Below are positions 52,067 to 61,250 of a stretch of 64,000 nucleotides of DNA, one piece after another (the stretch's first letter is position 1; every line of letters begins with the position of its first letter). Origin of the DNA: Micromonospora zamorensis (GTDB taxonomy: Bacteria; Actinomycetota; Actinomycetes; Mycobacteriales; Micromonosporaceae); the NCBI RefSeq assembly GCF_900090275.1, contig NZ_LT607755.1, forward strand, positions 1,922,001-1,986,000, read 5' to 3'. The notes beneath the pieces were generated by a model. The model made no database searches and was not told where the DNA came from. It was given only the letters and a program-made list of their open reading frames with translations. Position numbers and translations under genes: made by a program.

Positions 52067-52492
52067 ACGCGGTATCTCCATCTGTCGGCAAGGGGCCGGC
52101 GCCGACCTCACATGCAAGCCCGCATTCGTCCAGGGGTCAGTGGCCAGGGCCCACATCCGCACAAGCTGCCATAGGTACCCCGCCAGACCTGGTTGTAGAA
52201 GAATAGGCCTCCTGACCATCGGTTCCAGCGACGCATCCAGTCCGGTGGGTTGCGCTGGTGAATGACGCGTGGCGTGAAGTCACCGTCCAAGAATTGGCGG
52301 ACGCGGCTCTTGGTGCAGTCCGCCGCCCGACAGTGCTTGGTGCGGCAGCCTCGCGGCGCTTGGCTGGACGCATCTTTCTTGGCGCTTTTGACCGCGTCGC
52401 TCTCGGTCTTGCCGCTAATCCCAAGGCCGCTCACGGCCGCCGAGGGCGAGATGCGCCGCACCGGAACACCAAGATCCCCGACAGGGTCGAGG
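52067..52492. other. Intergenic stretch with no clear gene
   Basis: About 425 bases between the hypothetical gene and the AraC gene, both on the minus strand. One minus frame has a Cys/Arg/Trp-rich stretch (RGCRTKHCRAADCTKSR, NPPDWMRRWNRWSGG) that is unusual, but it has no start signal of its own and runs antisense into the AraC gene. I see no supported gene. Confidence 0.4.
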
Positions 52493-53392
52493 TCAGGGCA
52501 GCGCGGTGACGAGTTCTGCTGGCGGAGTGCGGAGTTGGGTGTCCTTGCTGGGCGGTGTGCCGAACATGCGGCGGTATTCGCGGCTGAACTGGGAAGGGCT
52601 GTCGTAGCCGACGCTGAGACCCACACCGGTGATGTCTGAGGGGCGGCTGGCGAGCAGGAGCCGTGCTTCTTGCAGGCGGATGCGTTTTTGGAACTGGATG
52701 GGGCTCATCCCTGTGACGGTCTGAAAGTTGCGGTGGAACGCGGAGACGCTCATGCCGGCGATTTCCGCCAGGTCCTCTACGCGGAAGGCGGTGGCGTAGT
52801 TCTCCCGGATCTGCCGCACGGCGCGGTTGATGTGGGCCAGTCCGCTGTCGGCGAGACCGAGTTGGCGGATGGCGACTCCCTGCTCGCCGCGCAGGAGATG
52901 CCAGAGGATTTCCCGCTTGACCATGGGAGCGAGGATCTTGCGGTCTGCGGGCTGCTCCAGCAGGCGCAGCAGGCGCACGATGGCGTCCAGCAGTGAAGGC
53001 GAGGCCGTGGAGACGGCAATGCCGGGTGATGCGGTGCGTGGGGTGGTCGGCAGGTCTCGGGGGTCGGCTTCCAGGAGGAGCTCAGCGAGGGCTGAGGGAG
53101 CGAGAGTCATGCCGAAGCCGAGGGTGGGCTGCCCGGTGTCCAGGACATGGCCGGTGACGGGGAGGTCGGCAGAGGCGATCAGGTACTCGCCGGGCCCGTA
53201 CTCGTAGAGGCGCTCGCCGAGGGCGAGGCGTTTGCCGCCCTGGGCGATGACTGCGAGCACGGTCCCCGACATCCCGGTCGCCGAAGCATTGGGATGGGTG
53301 AACTTGCATACCCGGATGCCGTCGATCGCCGTGCTCATGTCGGGCCGCGCGTGCCGGTTGAGAAGCTCACGCATTTCGTCCAGGGCAGGCAT
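52493..53392 (-). CDS. AraC-family regulator (AraC_N type)
   Basis: 299 residues from ATG 53392. An N-terminal cupin-like AraC_N domain (TAIDGIRVCKFTHPNASATG, YEYGPGEYLIASADLPVTGH) precedes the double HTH (FRVEDLAEIAGMSVSAFHRN, FQTVTGMSPIQFQKRIRLQE, GYDSPSQFSREYRRMFG). This subfamily is usually paired with SDRs or oxidoreductases, as here: it lies 78 bases downstream of the SDR gene on the same strand. It probably activates the SDR gene in response to a small organic compound. Confidence 0.9.
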   Translation of the reverse strand: MPALDEMRELLNRHARPDMSTAIDGIRVCKFTHPNASATGMSGTVLAVIAQGGKRLALGERLYEYGPGEYLIASADLPVTGHVLDTGQPTLGFGMTLAPSALAELLLEADPRDLPTTPRTASPGIAVSTASPSLLDAIVRLLRLLEQPADRKILAPMVKREILWHLLRGEQGVAIRQLGLADSGLAHINRAVRQIRENYATAFRVEDLAEIAGMSVSAFHRNFQTVTGMSPIQFQKRIRLQEARLLLASRPSDITGVGLSVGYDSPSQFSREYRRMFGTPPSKDTQLRTPPAELVTALP

Positions 53393-53470
53393 GAATCCAT
53401 TTTTGCACGAACCTGCACACGGACTCGCTGGCCGGGCAGGATTGGGCACACAGCCGACGGTCGAAGTGGT

Positions 53471-54229
53471 TCAGAGGTTCTGACCTCCGGAGACTTCGAT
53501 GTCCTGGGCGGTGATCCACCGGCCTTCCTCGGAGACCAACATGGCGATGACCATGCCGATGTCGTCGGGCTCGCCGACGCGGCCGAGAGTGAAGGTCTTC
53601 GCCAGTTCCGGGATGATCTGCGGGTTCTTGCGAAACGCGTCGTCGGCGAAGCGGGTGACGGTGGCTCCCGGTGCGACCGAGTTCACGCGGATGCCGCGGG
53701 TGCCGAACTCCTTGGCCATGTAGCGGGTGAGCACCGCCACGGCGCCCTTGAGGGCCGCGTAGACGGAGTATCCCGGTGCGGTCACCTGGGGCAGCGTGGA
53801 GTTGCTGGTCAGGTTGACGATGGCACCGCCGTCGGCGAGGAGCGGCAGCAGGGCCTGGGTGAGGAAGAAGGGCCCCTTGAACAGGCCGTCCGTGAGCCGG
53901 TCGAATTCCTCCTCGCGGGTGTCCTCGATCATCGCCATGCCGGCGAATCCGGCATTGTTGACCAGGTGGTCGAAGGAGTCCCGCTGGAAGGTTTCGCGCA
54001 ACACCTCGGCGACGGTCTCCCGGAAGATGGTGAATCCCGCCGTATCGCCGAGATCCAGGTGCAGCGCCACGGCAGTGCCGCCCCGCTGCTCGATCTGGGC
54101 GACGGTGTCCTTGGCGCCCTGTTCGTTGGAGTTGTAGGTCAGGATGACGCCCGTACCGCGCCGGGCGATCTGCAGGGCGGCGCTCTTGCCGATGCCGGAG
54201 CTTGCACCGGTGACGACGGCTACCTTCAT
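53471..54229 (-). CDS. Short-chain dehydrogenase/reductase
   Basis: 252 residues from ATG 54229. TGASSGIG (7-14), NNAG, a Ser in NLTSNST, and the catalytic Tyr and Lys (GYSVYAALKG) are present. The C-terminus GRWITAQDIEVSGGQNL is typical of classical SDRs. The substrate is not indicated. Transcribed ahead of the AraC regulator. Confidence 0.9.
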   Translation of the reverse strand: MKVAVVTGASSGIGKSAALQIARRGTGVILTYNSNEQGAKDTVAQIEQRGGTAVALHLDLGDTAGFTIFRETVAEVLRETFQRDSFDHLVNNAGFAGMAMIEDTREEEFDRLTDGLFKGPFFLTQALLPLLADGGAIVNLTSNSTLPQVTAPGYSVYAALKGAVAVLTRYMAKEFGTRGIRVNSVAPGATVTRFADDAFRKNPQIIPELAKTFTLGRVGEPDDIGMVIAMLVSEEGRWITAQDIEVSGGQNL

Positions 54230-54548
54230 GGTGTGCCTCCTGGGCTGAGGATTCGTCGGAATCCGTGGGGGGAGTGTGTCCCTTCCAGCAGACCGCTGCG
54301 CCGGGCCCGCGAAAAGAATGATCCTCTTCGCCTCTTGCCCAATCCTCTTGCACGGCCGGGGCAGGGCCCATGTCAGCCGTGCCGGGAGCGTTGGCCTTTG
54401 CGTGACTGCCCGGCTCGCCGCCGTGCTGCGCCTGCGCGTGGGCAGGATCGTGCAAAGATCCGCCAGGATGTCCCTAGCAGCCCTCCCGGCGTGACGGTTG
54501 ACTTGCCTCAAACACCATTTCCGTCAGGCACGAGTGAGGCAGCCGACC
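54230..54548. other. Divergent intergenic region SDR/F420 gene
   Basis: About 320 bases between the SDR start (minus) and the F420-type gene (plus). It should hold both promoters and a possible AraC site. A repeated TCCTCTT/CCTCTTGC pattern occurs near 54316-54350 (ATCCTCTTCGCCTCTTGCCC, then AATCCTCTTGCAC), which could be AraC half-sites. Confidence 0.35.
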
Positions 54549-55004
54549 ATGACCGACACCGCGGACAGAAGCTACGACGTGAGCGCGGTCAGGCGCGCTC
54601 TGGCCATCGGTCCAGGCTCGCCGCGCGAGGCACGCACCATCGACATCACCACCCTGGGCCGGCGCACCGGTCGCCCGAGGCGCATCGAGATCTGGTTCCA
54701 CCATGTCGGCGGCCGCTGGTACCTCAGCGGGATGCCGGTGCCCCGAAGCTGGTACGCGAATCTGTCGGCGCATCCCCATTTCACCGTCCACCTCAAGAAC
54801 GGCGTCCGGGCGGACCTGCCGGCCACGGCAGTGCCGGTCAAGGATCCCGCGGTGCGCCATCGCGTACTGTCCGCGGTAGTCGCCCTGTAGGACGAGCCCG
54901 GTTTGCGCATGCGCGTCACCCAGCGCCAGCACCTCGAAGACTGGCTCAAGCACAGCCCGCTGATCGAGATCGTTTTCGACGACGAACGGCTGCGCCGTCG
55001 CTGA
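54549..55004 (+). pseudogene. Deazaflavin (F420)-dependent nitroreductase-family gene, amber-interrupted
   Basis: From ATG 54549 the frame reads TIDITTLGRRTGRPRRIEIW, FHHVGGRWYLSGMP and SWYANLSAHPHFTVHLKNG, the DUF385/Ddn-like fold that binds F420. TAG at 54888-54890 stops it after 113 residues. The same frame continues for 37 codons (MRVTQRQHLEDWLKHSPLIE, then IVFDDERL) to TGA at 55002-55004, completing the family's usual length of about 150. The gene is otherwise intact, so this is a recent nonsense mutation, a sequencing error, or readthrough. Confidence 0.7.
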
Positions 55005-55134
55005 GCGGACCGCTCCGGGCGACATCGAGCGGCAGTCTGCGCGAGCATGGCCACGGGCCCGGCAGCATCGTCCGATGTCCGCTCGCCGCGGCTGGACCGG
55101 CAGCGCCGGGTTCTCGGCAGGGCCGTACGCACAC

Positions 55135-56373
55135 CTAGACCTTGCCTCCGCTGGGGACGGTGGTGCGGCCGTCGGCGACGGCGATCTGGAAGGCGGCGTC
55201 GATAGCGGCGACGTTGCGGGTGATGTCGCCGCGGGTGGCGGCCCGCATGATGACGACGCCGGCGTAGACGGACGAGTCGAGCGGCCCGCTGACGTTGTCG
55301 CCGACGCGGGTGGTGATGGTGGCGTCGACGACGCAGTCGAGGCGCAGCAGTTCCTCTCGGCTGGTGATGGCGGTGACGGTGCCGGCGGGGCGGGGCAGCA
55401 TGTACTGGATCATGTGGTCGTCGCGGGGTGCGGAGGCGATGTCAACGCCGGCGCCGGTGGCGAGGTCGATGAAGGTGTCCCACAGGTCGATGCCGTACTG
55501 GTGGCGGATCTGCGCGGTGATGCCGCCGCCGCCGGGGCGGCAGGCGATCTCACCGATGAGGTAGCCGTCCGGGCTCTTGAAGACTTCGAGATGGGTGACG
55601 CCGTCGCGGAGCCCGAGGGCGTCGACGACCTGGGTGTGCAGGTCGGCGATGAGGTGGGTTTCGGGGTCGTGGTCGGGCAGGGTGTACGAGCCGATGACGC
55701 CGCCGACACTGTCGAGGACGGGCGCGAAGTAGCGGGACACGGGCGCGAACCGCACGTGACCGTCGATGACCACGCCGTCGCAGTGGTATTCGGCTTCGAT
55801 GTCGACCATCTGTTCGGCCAGCAGAGGGAACGGCGCGGTGCGCATGGCGGCGCGGCTGTCGTCGGCGAAGACGTCGTGCAGGTGGTCGGGGTCGCGGATG
55901 ACGACGACGTAACCGGCGCCGCCGCCGCACGCGCGTTTGACGACGACGGGCCAGCCGAGGTGCCGGGCGGCCTCGACCGTGTCGTCGAGGGATTCCATCC
56001 GCCGAAACGCGGTGACGGGCAGGCCGGCCGCTGCGAGTTTCTGCTTCATCACGAACTTGTTGGAGAACGCGTTGGCGACCTCATATCCGGGGCCGGGCAG
56101 TCCCAGGTAGGAGCGTAGGTAGCCGCCGGCCTGGACGCTCCATTCGGAGGGTGCGACCACCCAGTCGAAGGGGTGCCTCTCGCGGATTCGCAGGGCGGCG
56201 AGCCGTACGCCGGTGAGGTCGGCCACGGAGTCGACGAGTTCGACGTCGGTGCCCGGGTCGTAGAAGTGCCGGTACTTGTCGATGGTGATGACGGAGAGCC
56301 GGACGTCGGGTCGGTCCTGCAGGAGCCGGGCTCCGGTGCGGCAGTTGGAGTTGACGAGCAGCACGTTGGGCAT
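55135..56373 (-). CDS. ATP-grasp ligase, copy 1
   Basis: 412 residues from ATG 56373. The N-terminal domain (VLLVNSNCRTGARLL) leads to VANAFSNKFVMKQKLAAAG (about 100-118), the start of the ATP-grasp fold. Core residues are in WPVVVKRACGGGAG (ATP lysine and Gly loop), LLAEQMVDIEAEYHCDG and EVFKSPDGYLIGEIACRPGGG (Mg-binding acidic residues). ATP-grasp enzymes join a carboxylate to an amine through an acyl phosphate. It shares most motifs with copy 2 (SNKFVMKQK, HCDGVV, GGVIGSYTLPD). Two bases after the MFS gene, so co-expressed with it. It probably forms an amide between amino-acid-like substrates. Confidence 0.88.
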   Translation of the reverse strand: MPNVLLVNSNCRTGARLLQDRPDVRLSVITIDKYRHFYDPGTDVELVDSVADLTGVRLAALRIRERHPFDWVVAPSEWSVQAGGYLRSYLGLPGPGYEVANAFSNKFVMKQKLAAAGLPVTAFRRMESLDDTVEAARHLGWPVVVKRACGGGAGYVVVIRDPDHLHDVFADDSRAAMRTAPFPLLAEQMVDIEAEYHCDGVVIDGHVRFAPVSRYFAPVLDSVGGVIGSYTLPDHDPETHLIADLHTQVVDALGLRDGVTHLEVFKSPDGYLIGEIACRPGGGGITAQIRHQYGIDLWDTFIDLATGAGVDIASAPRDDHMIQYMLPRPAGTVTAITSREELLRLDCVVDATITTRVGDNVSGPLDSSVYAGVVIMRAATRGDITRNVAAIDAAFQIAVADGRTTVPSGGKV

Positions 56374-56375
56374 GA

Positions 56376-57617
56376 TCACCCCACCGTTTCCTGAGGCACG
56401 GCGTGGGCCATGGCGGGGGTCTCCGTCCGGACGGGTCTGGGGTCGGTGGACCGGCTGGTACGGGTGGGCGATCTGGTCCAGATGACAACGGCCAGTACGG
56501 CGGTGACGGCGGCGGGCAGAAAGACGAACACGGAGCCGGTGAGGCCGACGGTGAGGCCGAGCAGCAGTGACGACAGCGGCACGGTGCCGGTGATGAAGGT
56601 ACGGATGACGGCGTTGACCCGGCCGGACAGTTCGGCGGGAATCTCGGCTTGCCGGTAGGCCATGGTCGTGGCGTTGACACCGCCTTCGCCGAAGCAGAGC
56701 AGGCAGAACGCGATGACGACGAGGATGGGCGCGACGAGCAGCAGGCCGACGGAGCCGAGGGCTGCGACGCCGAGCCACACGCCGATGCGCAGGTGGCGAC
56801 GGTGCGGCCCGTTCGGTGCCAGAGGGCTGACCCAGGAGCCGATGGCAGCGGCGACGGCACCGAAGGAGACGGCGATACCGAGCGCACCAGGGGACCAGTT
56901 CCACTGGTTGGTGCCGATCGTGAGGATGGTGGGTTCGACGGCGCCGGCGCCGAGGTTGTAGAGGGCTACGGCTGCGGTGAGCCGGCGCAGGTCTGGTCGG
57001 GCCCGGAAGTAGGCGATCCCCTCGCGGATCTGCTCTCGCATGGTGGGGCCGTGGCGTTCGATGACGGTGCGCACCTTGGGTAGGAACAGGGCGGCGACGG
57101 CGGTGACGAGGAAGCTGCCGGCGTCGATGATGAGGGCCCACGTGACACCGGCGGCGGCGATGGTCAGACCGGCCAGGGCAGGGCCGGCGAACCGGGCGAC
57201 GAGCTGCGCGGAGTTGAACCAACTGGCTGCCTGGTCGAGCCGTTCGCGGGGGACGAGGGCGGGGATCAGGCCGTAGTCGCCTGCCACGTCGGAGACCACC
57301 TTGGCCAGGCCCATGACGGCGAGCATGACGAAGACCAGGGCGACCTGTTCGAACAGGAGCAGCAAGGGGATCATCGCCACGGCGGCACATTGGACGATCT
57401 CGCCGGCGATGAACAGGGTGCGCCGGTCGTGCCGGTCGATGAACGCGCCGAGGAGCGGGGCAAGCAGGAAGGGCGCGGTCTGGGCGGCCATGCTCGTGAC
57501 GGCGAGCAGGCTGGAGCCGGTGGATTCGAGCAGCGCCCAGGGCACGGCCAGGTACAGGAACGTGTTTCCGGCCATGGAGATGGCCGTCGCTCCGGTGTAC
57601 AACCAGAACTTTCTCAT
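56376..57617 (-). CDS. MFS exporter (EntS/MFS_3-like)
   Basis: 413 residues from ATG 57617. About twelve helices; LLGAFIDRHDRRTLFIAGE after helix 2 is the MFS loop motif and WFNSAQLVARFAGPALAGL is typical of the MFS_3/EntS subgroup, which exports peptides and siderophore-like products. First gene of the two-gene minus-strand operon with ATP-grasp copy 1, controlled from the operator region at 57735. It likely exports, or protects the cell from, the product of the locus. Confidence 0.85.
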   Translation of the reverse strand: MRKFWLYTGATAISMAGNTFLYLAVPWALLESTGSSLLAVTSMAAQTAPFLLAPLLGAFIDRHDRRTLFIAGEIVQCAAVAMIPLLLLFEQVALVFVMLAVMGLAKVVSDVAGDYGLIPALVPRERLDQAASWFNSAQLVARFAGPALAGLTIAAAGVTWALIIDAGSFLVTAVAALFLPKVRTVIERHGPTMREQIREGIAYFRARPDLRRLTAAVALYNLGAGAVEPTILTIGTNQWNWSPGALGIAVSFGAVAAAIGSWVSPLAPNGPHRRHLRIGVWLGVAALGSVGLLLVAPILVVIAFCLLCFGEGGVNATTMAYRQAEIPAELSGRVNAVIRTFITGTVPLSSLLLGLTVGLTGSVFVFLPAAVTAVLAVVIWTRSPTRTSRSTDPRPVRTETPAMAHAVPQETVG

Positions 57618-57734
57618 GATCTTCCCATCGCCGTCGCGGCCGGGTGCGGCTCTCGCTGTGTCGGGCAGGGCCTTGGCGGTGCGGCGGACTCCGTTGGGGA
57701 AATCGTCCGGCGCGGCTATCCGTCGACAGTCATG

Positions 57735-57761
57735 TTGCCACGTCTTGCCAAATCTTGGCAA
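57735..57761. promoter_or_regulatory. TTGCCA triple half-site operator, site 1
   Basis: TTGCCA (57735-57740), TTGCCA (57745-57750) and TTGGCAA (57755-57761) follow each other at about 10-bp steps; the last two form a perfect 17-bp palindrome, TTGCCAA-ATC-TTGGCAA. It lies in the 275-base divergent region between the MFS and dioxygenase genes. A further TTGGCAA is at 57809-57815. The same design recurs at 62276 and 62377, so one regulator must serve all. Confidence 0.75.
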
Positions 57762-57892
57762 TGCGGTCACGATGATGGCGCGATGAGGGGTGCTCCCGCT
57801 TCGCAGGATTGGCAACAATGGCCAGGCCTTGTGCGTGCCAGGCGAGCCAGGCGCAATCCACGCCCACACTCATCCGAGAGAGAGGCAGTACC

Positions 57893-58789
57893 GTGGCGCA
57901 GACCCTCGTGGCCCCATCGTCCGTCACCGTGACCCGGCTCGCGGGCAACATCGGCGCCGAGATCGGTGGTGTCGACACCAGCGGACCGCTCAGCGACGCC
58001 GCCGTCGCCGCCGTCCGTGCCGCCCTGCTGGCGCACAAGGTGGTGTTCCTCCGCGACCAGAACCTCGACTACGACAGCCAGCAGGCGTTTGCCGAGCGGC
58101 TGGGCGAGCTCACGCTCAGCCACCCCATCTACGCCGCACCGGAGCGCCGTCCCGCGTTGCGCGAGATGGACTCCGCCCACGGCACGAAGGCAAACCACTG
58201 GCACACCGACCTGACCTTCATCGAGCGCCCACCCGCGTTCTGCCTCCTGCACGCCAAGATCATTCCGCCGGTGGGCGGGGACACGATGTGGGCGAACTGC
58301 GTCACCGCGTACCAGTCGCTGCCCGCTCCGCTGCGCGCACTCGCCGACGAGCTGCGCATCCTGCACAGCAACGACTCCGACTTCACCGACGACACCGTGG
58401 ACCACCGCGACGACTACGTGTCCACCGCCTATGTCGCTGAGCACCCGGCAGTGCGGGTGCACCCGGAGACCGGCGAGCGTGCGCTGCTGCTCGGCGGCTT
58501 CGCCCGCAGCGTCGTGGGGATGACCCCGGCCGCCGGCCGCGACCTCATCCGGCTGCTGCAGGAGTACGTGACCCAGCCCGAGCAGACCGTTCGCTGGCAG
58601 TGGCGCGTCGGCGACCTCGTCATCTGGGACAACCAGGCGACCATGCACTACGCGATCTACGACTACGGCCGGGAGCGCCGTCGTGGCGAGCGGCTGACGA
58701 CCATCGGCCAGACCCCGGTCGGCATCGACGGGCAGGCCAGCGTCACCATCGCCGGTGACACCTCCGCATACAGCGCCGGCCTGCGCTGA
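57893..58789 (+). CDS. TauD/TfdA-type Fe(II)/2-oxoglutarate dioxygenase, copy 1
   Basis: 298 residues from GTG 57893, preceded by GAGAGAGAGG. AGNIGAEIGGVD is the typical N-terminal strand. The iron triad is His104-x-Asp106 (HWHTDL) and His252 (MHYAI); Arg267 (RRGER) should bind 2-oxoglutarate. Enzymes of this type hydroxylate, desaturate or cyclise amino-acid-like substrates. Followed after 40 bases by ATP-grasp copy 2. A second paralog lies at 61251. Confidence 0.9.
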   Translation: MAQTLVAPSSVTVTRLAGNIGAEIGGVDTSGPLSDAAVAAVRAALLAHKVVFLRDQNLDYDSQQAFAERLGELTLSHPIYAAPERRPALREMDSAHGTKANHWHTDLTFIERPPAFCLLHAKIIPPVGGDTMWANCVTAYQSLPAPLRALADELRILHSNDSDFTDDTVDHRDDYVSTAYVAEHPAVRVHPETGERALLLGGFARSVVGMTPAAGRDLIRLLQEYVTQPEQTVRWQWRVGDLVIWDNQATMHYAIYDYGRERRRGERLTTIGQTPVGIDGQASVTIAGDTSAYSAGLR

Positions 58790-58829
58790 CGCCACGGCCC
58801 TTGTCGGACCGTGAGGAAGAGGCTGTGAC

Positions 58830-60083
58830 ATGAAGAACGTGCTGCTGATCAACTCGGGTCGCAAGGCCGTCGGCTGCGCACTCCAGGAACGGGACGACAT
58901 CCTGCTGTCGGTCATCTCCATGCCCGGCTACCTCGACTGGTACGACGCGGGCACCGACCTGGAGGTTGTCGACACCATCGAGAACCTGGATCTGGTACGC
59001 GCTGCCGCCCTGCGGATCCGGGAGCGTAATCCCTTCGACTACGTGGTCGCCCCGTCGGAGTGGAGCGTCCCTGCCGGAGGCTTCATCCGTTCCTACTTCG
59101 GCATCCCCGGGCCGAGCTTCGACGTGGCGAACGCGTTCTCCAACAAGTTCGTGATGAAGCAGAAGGTCGCCGCGGCCGGGCTGCCGGTGGCGAGGTTCCG
59201 TCGGGTGAACACGCTCGGTCAGCTCGTCGCCGTCGGTGACGAGCTGGGCTGGCCGTACGTGCTCAAGTCCGCCTTCGGCGGCGGCTCGGAGAACGTGTTC
59301 GTCGTCCGCGACACCGAGCACGCCAAGTCGATCATGGCCGGGGAGACCCTGGCCCGTCTGAGCGACCTGGACAGCCCGATGCTGGCCGAGGAGTTCGTCG
59401 ACATCGACACCGAGTTCCACTGCGACGGGGTCGTCGTCGACGGCAAGGCCGTGTTCGCCGCCGCCTCCCGTTACCTCGCCCCGGTCCTCGACAGCCTCGG
59501 CGGCGTGATCGGCTCGTACACGCTGCCGGACGACCACGCCGATGCCCGCCTGATCTGCGACCTGCACGATCGGGTGGTCACCGCACTGGGGCTCCCCGAC
59601 GGCGTCACCCACCTGGAGGTGCTCAAGTCCTCGCGCGGCTACCTGGTCGGTGAGATCGCCTGCCGGACCGCCGGCGGTGGCATCCCTCTACAGCTTGAGC
59701 ACCAGTACGGAGTGGACACCACCGACGCCCTCATCGCCACGTCCATCGGCGACCCGGTCGAGTTGGACGTCCCGTCCCGATCCGACTACATGATCCAGTA
59801 CATGCTGCCCCGGCCGGTGGGCACGGTCACCGCGATCAGTGCCGCCGCCGACCTGCGCTCCGCGGCTGGCGTGGAGTACGTCGAGATCAGCACGAAGGTC
59901 GGCGACCACCTCGCCGGTCCGGTGGACTCCTCGGTCTACGCCGGCATCGTGCTGATCCGGGCTGCGACCGAGGCGCAGGTGGCCGAGCGATGCGCGGAGA
60001 TCGCGCGCCGGTACCGCATCGACGTGGCAGCGGAGCCGGTCGACGATTCTGCGACGGCTGTCCTGGCCGAGACGAGGGGGTGA
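58830..60083 (+). CDS. ATP-grasp ligase, copy 2
   Basis: 417 residues from ATG 58830. The domain order is as in copy 1: NVLLINSGRKAVGCALQE, VANAFSNKFVMKQKVAAAG, WPYVLKSAFGGGSENVFV, LAEEFVDIDTEFHCDGVVVD and EVLKSSRGYLVGEIACRTAGGG. The key ATP-grasp Lys and acidic residues are retained. Differences cluster after residue 300, suggesting a different acceptor. Co-transcribed with the dioxygenase upstream and the acyltransferase four bases downstream. Confidence 0.9.
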   Translation: MKNVLLINSGRKAVGCALQERDDILLSVISMPGYLDWYDAGTDLEVVDTIENLDLVRAAALRIRERNPFDYVVAPSEWSVPAGGFIRSYFGIPGPSFDVANAFSNKFVMKQKVAAAGLPVARFRRVNTLGQLVAVGDELGWPYVLKSAFGGGSENVFVVRDTEHAKSIMAGETLARLSDLDSPMLAEEFVDIDTEFHCDGVVVDGKAVFAAASRYLAPVLDSLGGVIGSYTLPDDHADARLICDLHDRVVTALGLPDGVTHLEVLKSSRGYLVGEIACRTAGGGIPLQLEHQYGVDTTDALIATSIGDPVELDVPSRSDYMIQYMLPRPVGTVTAISAAADLRSAAGVEYVEISTKVGDHLAGPVDSSVYAGIVLIRAATEAQVAERCAEIARRYRIDVAAEPVDDSATAVLAETRG

Positions 60084-60087
60084 CGCT

Positions 60088-61038
60088 GTGCGGATCACCG
60101 ACCACCACGGCCTGGCTGTCGCTGACATCGTCCCAAAGGAGGTGGCGCAGCGGCCGTGGCGCGGCAGCGACCAGCACATCGACGTGGTACGCCTGCCAAA
60201 CCCCCCGGACGATCTCCTGCCCGACCTCGCCGGACTCGGCTTCGTCCACAAGCCGGAACTGCTGTCGTGGCGCGCCGAACTCGGCCCGGACGAGGAGGAA
60301 TTCCTGGCCCGGCTGGCCACGAAGCCACGCCAGGACATCAGGCGCTCCATCCAGCGGGCCGAGGCCGCGCTCACGCTGACTGTCCATGACACCCTGCCGG
60401 CGCCGCTGCTCGACCGGTTTCTGGACCTGTACCGCTCCCGTGTGGCGGAGATGACCTACGGAATCACTATCGCGTGCCGGTACCGGGACGCGATGCTGGA
60501 CGGTCCGGACAAGTACTACGGCGTCTTCGCGATGGACGGCGCGGAGATCGCCGGCGGGTGCCTGGTCCGTGAATGCCCGGACGAGGAGACGGTACGCATC
60601 CGCTTCTCCGCCGTGACCGAGGAGTGGCGGCGGGCCAGCCTGGCTCGCACCCTCTACTTCGGGGCGATGCGAGTGGCCCGCGACAAGGGCTTCAAGTGGG
60701 TGACGCTGGGCGATGAACCCAACCTGTACGGCCACCTGACCAAGATGGGCCTGTTCCCATTCAAGGTCGCCATGGGATTCCACCCGGTGCCGTCGCAGGA
60801 CAATCACGACCCCGAGGGCCGCGACCTCGCTGACCTGGTCCTGACCGGCACGCACCTGAGCGGGCCCGGACTGATGCTCGGGTATGTGCCCGGCCGGCGC
60901 CACGAGCGGCAGTTGACCGGGTACGTCATCAGCGACGAGCCGGTGGACCTGAAGCGGATCGCCGCCCCGTTCCTGGACGCGGTGGTCCAGGTGCCGCCCG
61001 GTGAGCGCGCCGCCTCGGCGGCGGTCCCGCTGCCCTGA
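60088..61038 (+). CDS. GNAT/FemAB-like acyltransferase
   Basis: 316 residues from GTG 60088. The central part (EEFLARLATKPRQDIRRSIQ, FLDLYRSRVAEMTYGI, GVFAMDGAEIAGGCLVREC, AVTEEWRRASLARTLYFG, LGDEPNLYGHLTKMGLFPFK) matches the GNAT-fold FemAB-related proteins, which transfer an acyl or aminoacyl group to an amine. No signal peptide. The donor (acyl-CoA or aminoacyl-tRNA) is unknown. It could load a third building block onto the ATP-grasp product. Followed by the terminator at 61084. Confidence 0.75.
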   Translation: MRITDHHGLAVADIVPKEVAQRPWRGSDQHIDVVRLPNPPDDLLPDLAGLGFVHKPELLSWRAELGPDEEEFLARLATKPRQDIRRSIQRAEAALTLTVHDTLPAPLLDRFLDLYRSRVAEMTYGITIACRYRDAMLDGPDKYYGVFAMDGAEIAGGCLVRECPDEETVRIRFSAVTEEWRRASLARTLYFGAMRVARDKGFKWVTLGDEPNLYGHLTKMGLFPFKVAMGFHPVPSQDNHDPEGRDLADLVLTGTHLSGPGLMLGYVPGRRHERQLTGYVISDEPVDLKRIAAPFLDAVVQVPPGERAASAAVPLP

Positions 61039-61083
61039 GCGGCGCTGCCTGTCCCCGCTGCCGACACTCCTGGACTGACTGAC

Positions 61084-61116
61084 ACGACGGCTCCCGGTCC
61101 CGCCGGGAGCCGTCGT
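61084..61116. terminator. Perfect hairpin terminator
   Basis: Arms 61084-61097 and 61103-61116 are 14-bp perfect complements around a five-base loop (61098-61102). It lies 45 bases after the acyltransferase stop and 134 bases beyond the end of the convergent dioxygenase gene, so it can serve both. Confidence 0.85.
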
Positions 61117-61250
61117 CGTGTTCCACCACCCCCGCCGCCTGATGAATCCCGTGGCGGCTCGCCGGGTGCCGGTGACACGGCGAACCCCGGGTGTACGCCG
61201 GCGGACCGGCGCGCACCCGGGGAACTGGCCCCGAGCACGTTGGCGGTGGG

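Noticed and set aside
52108..52626. A minus-strand frame with a Cys/Trp-rich tail considered as a small peptide precursor.
   Set aside because: It shares DNA with the 3' end of the AraC gene, has no ribosome site, and no precursor-like leader or modifying enzymes nearby.
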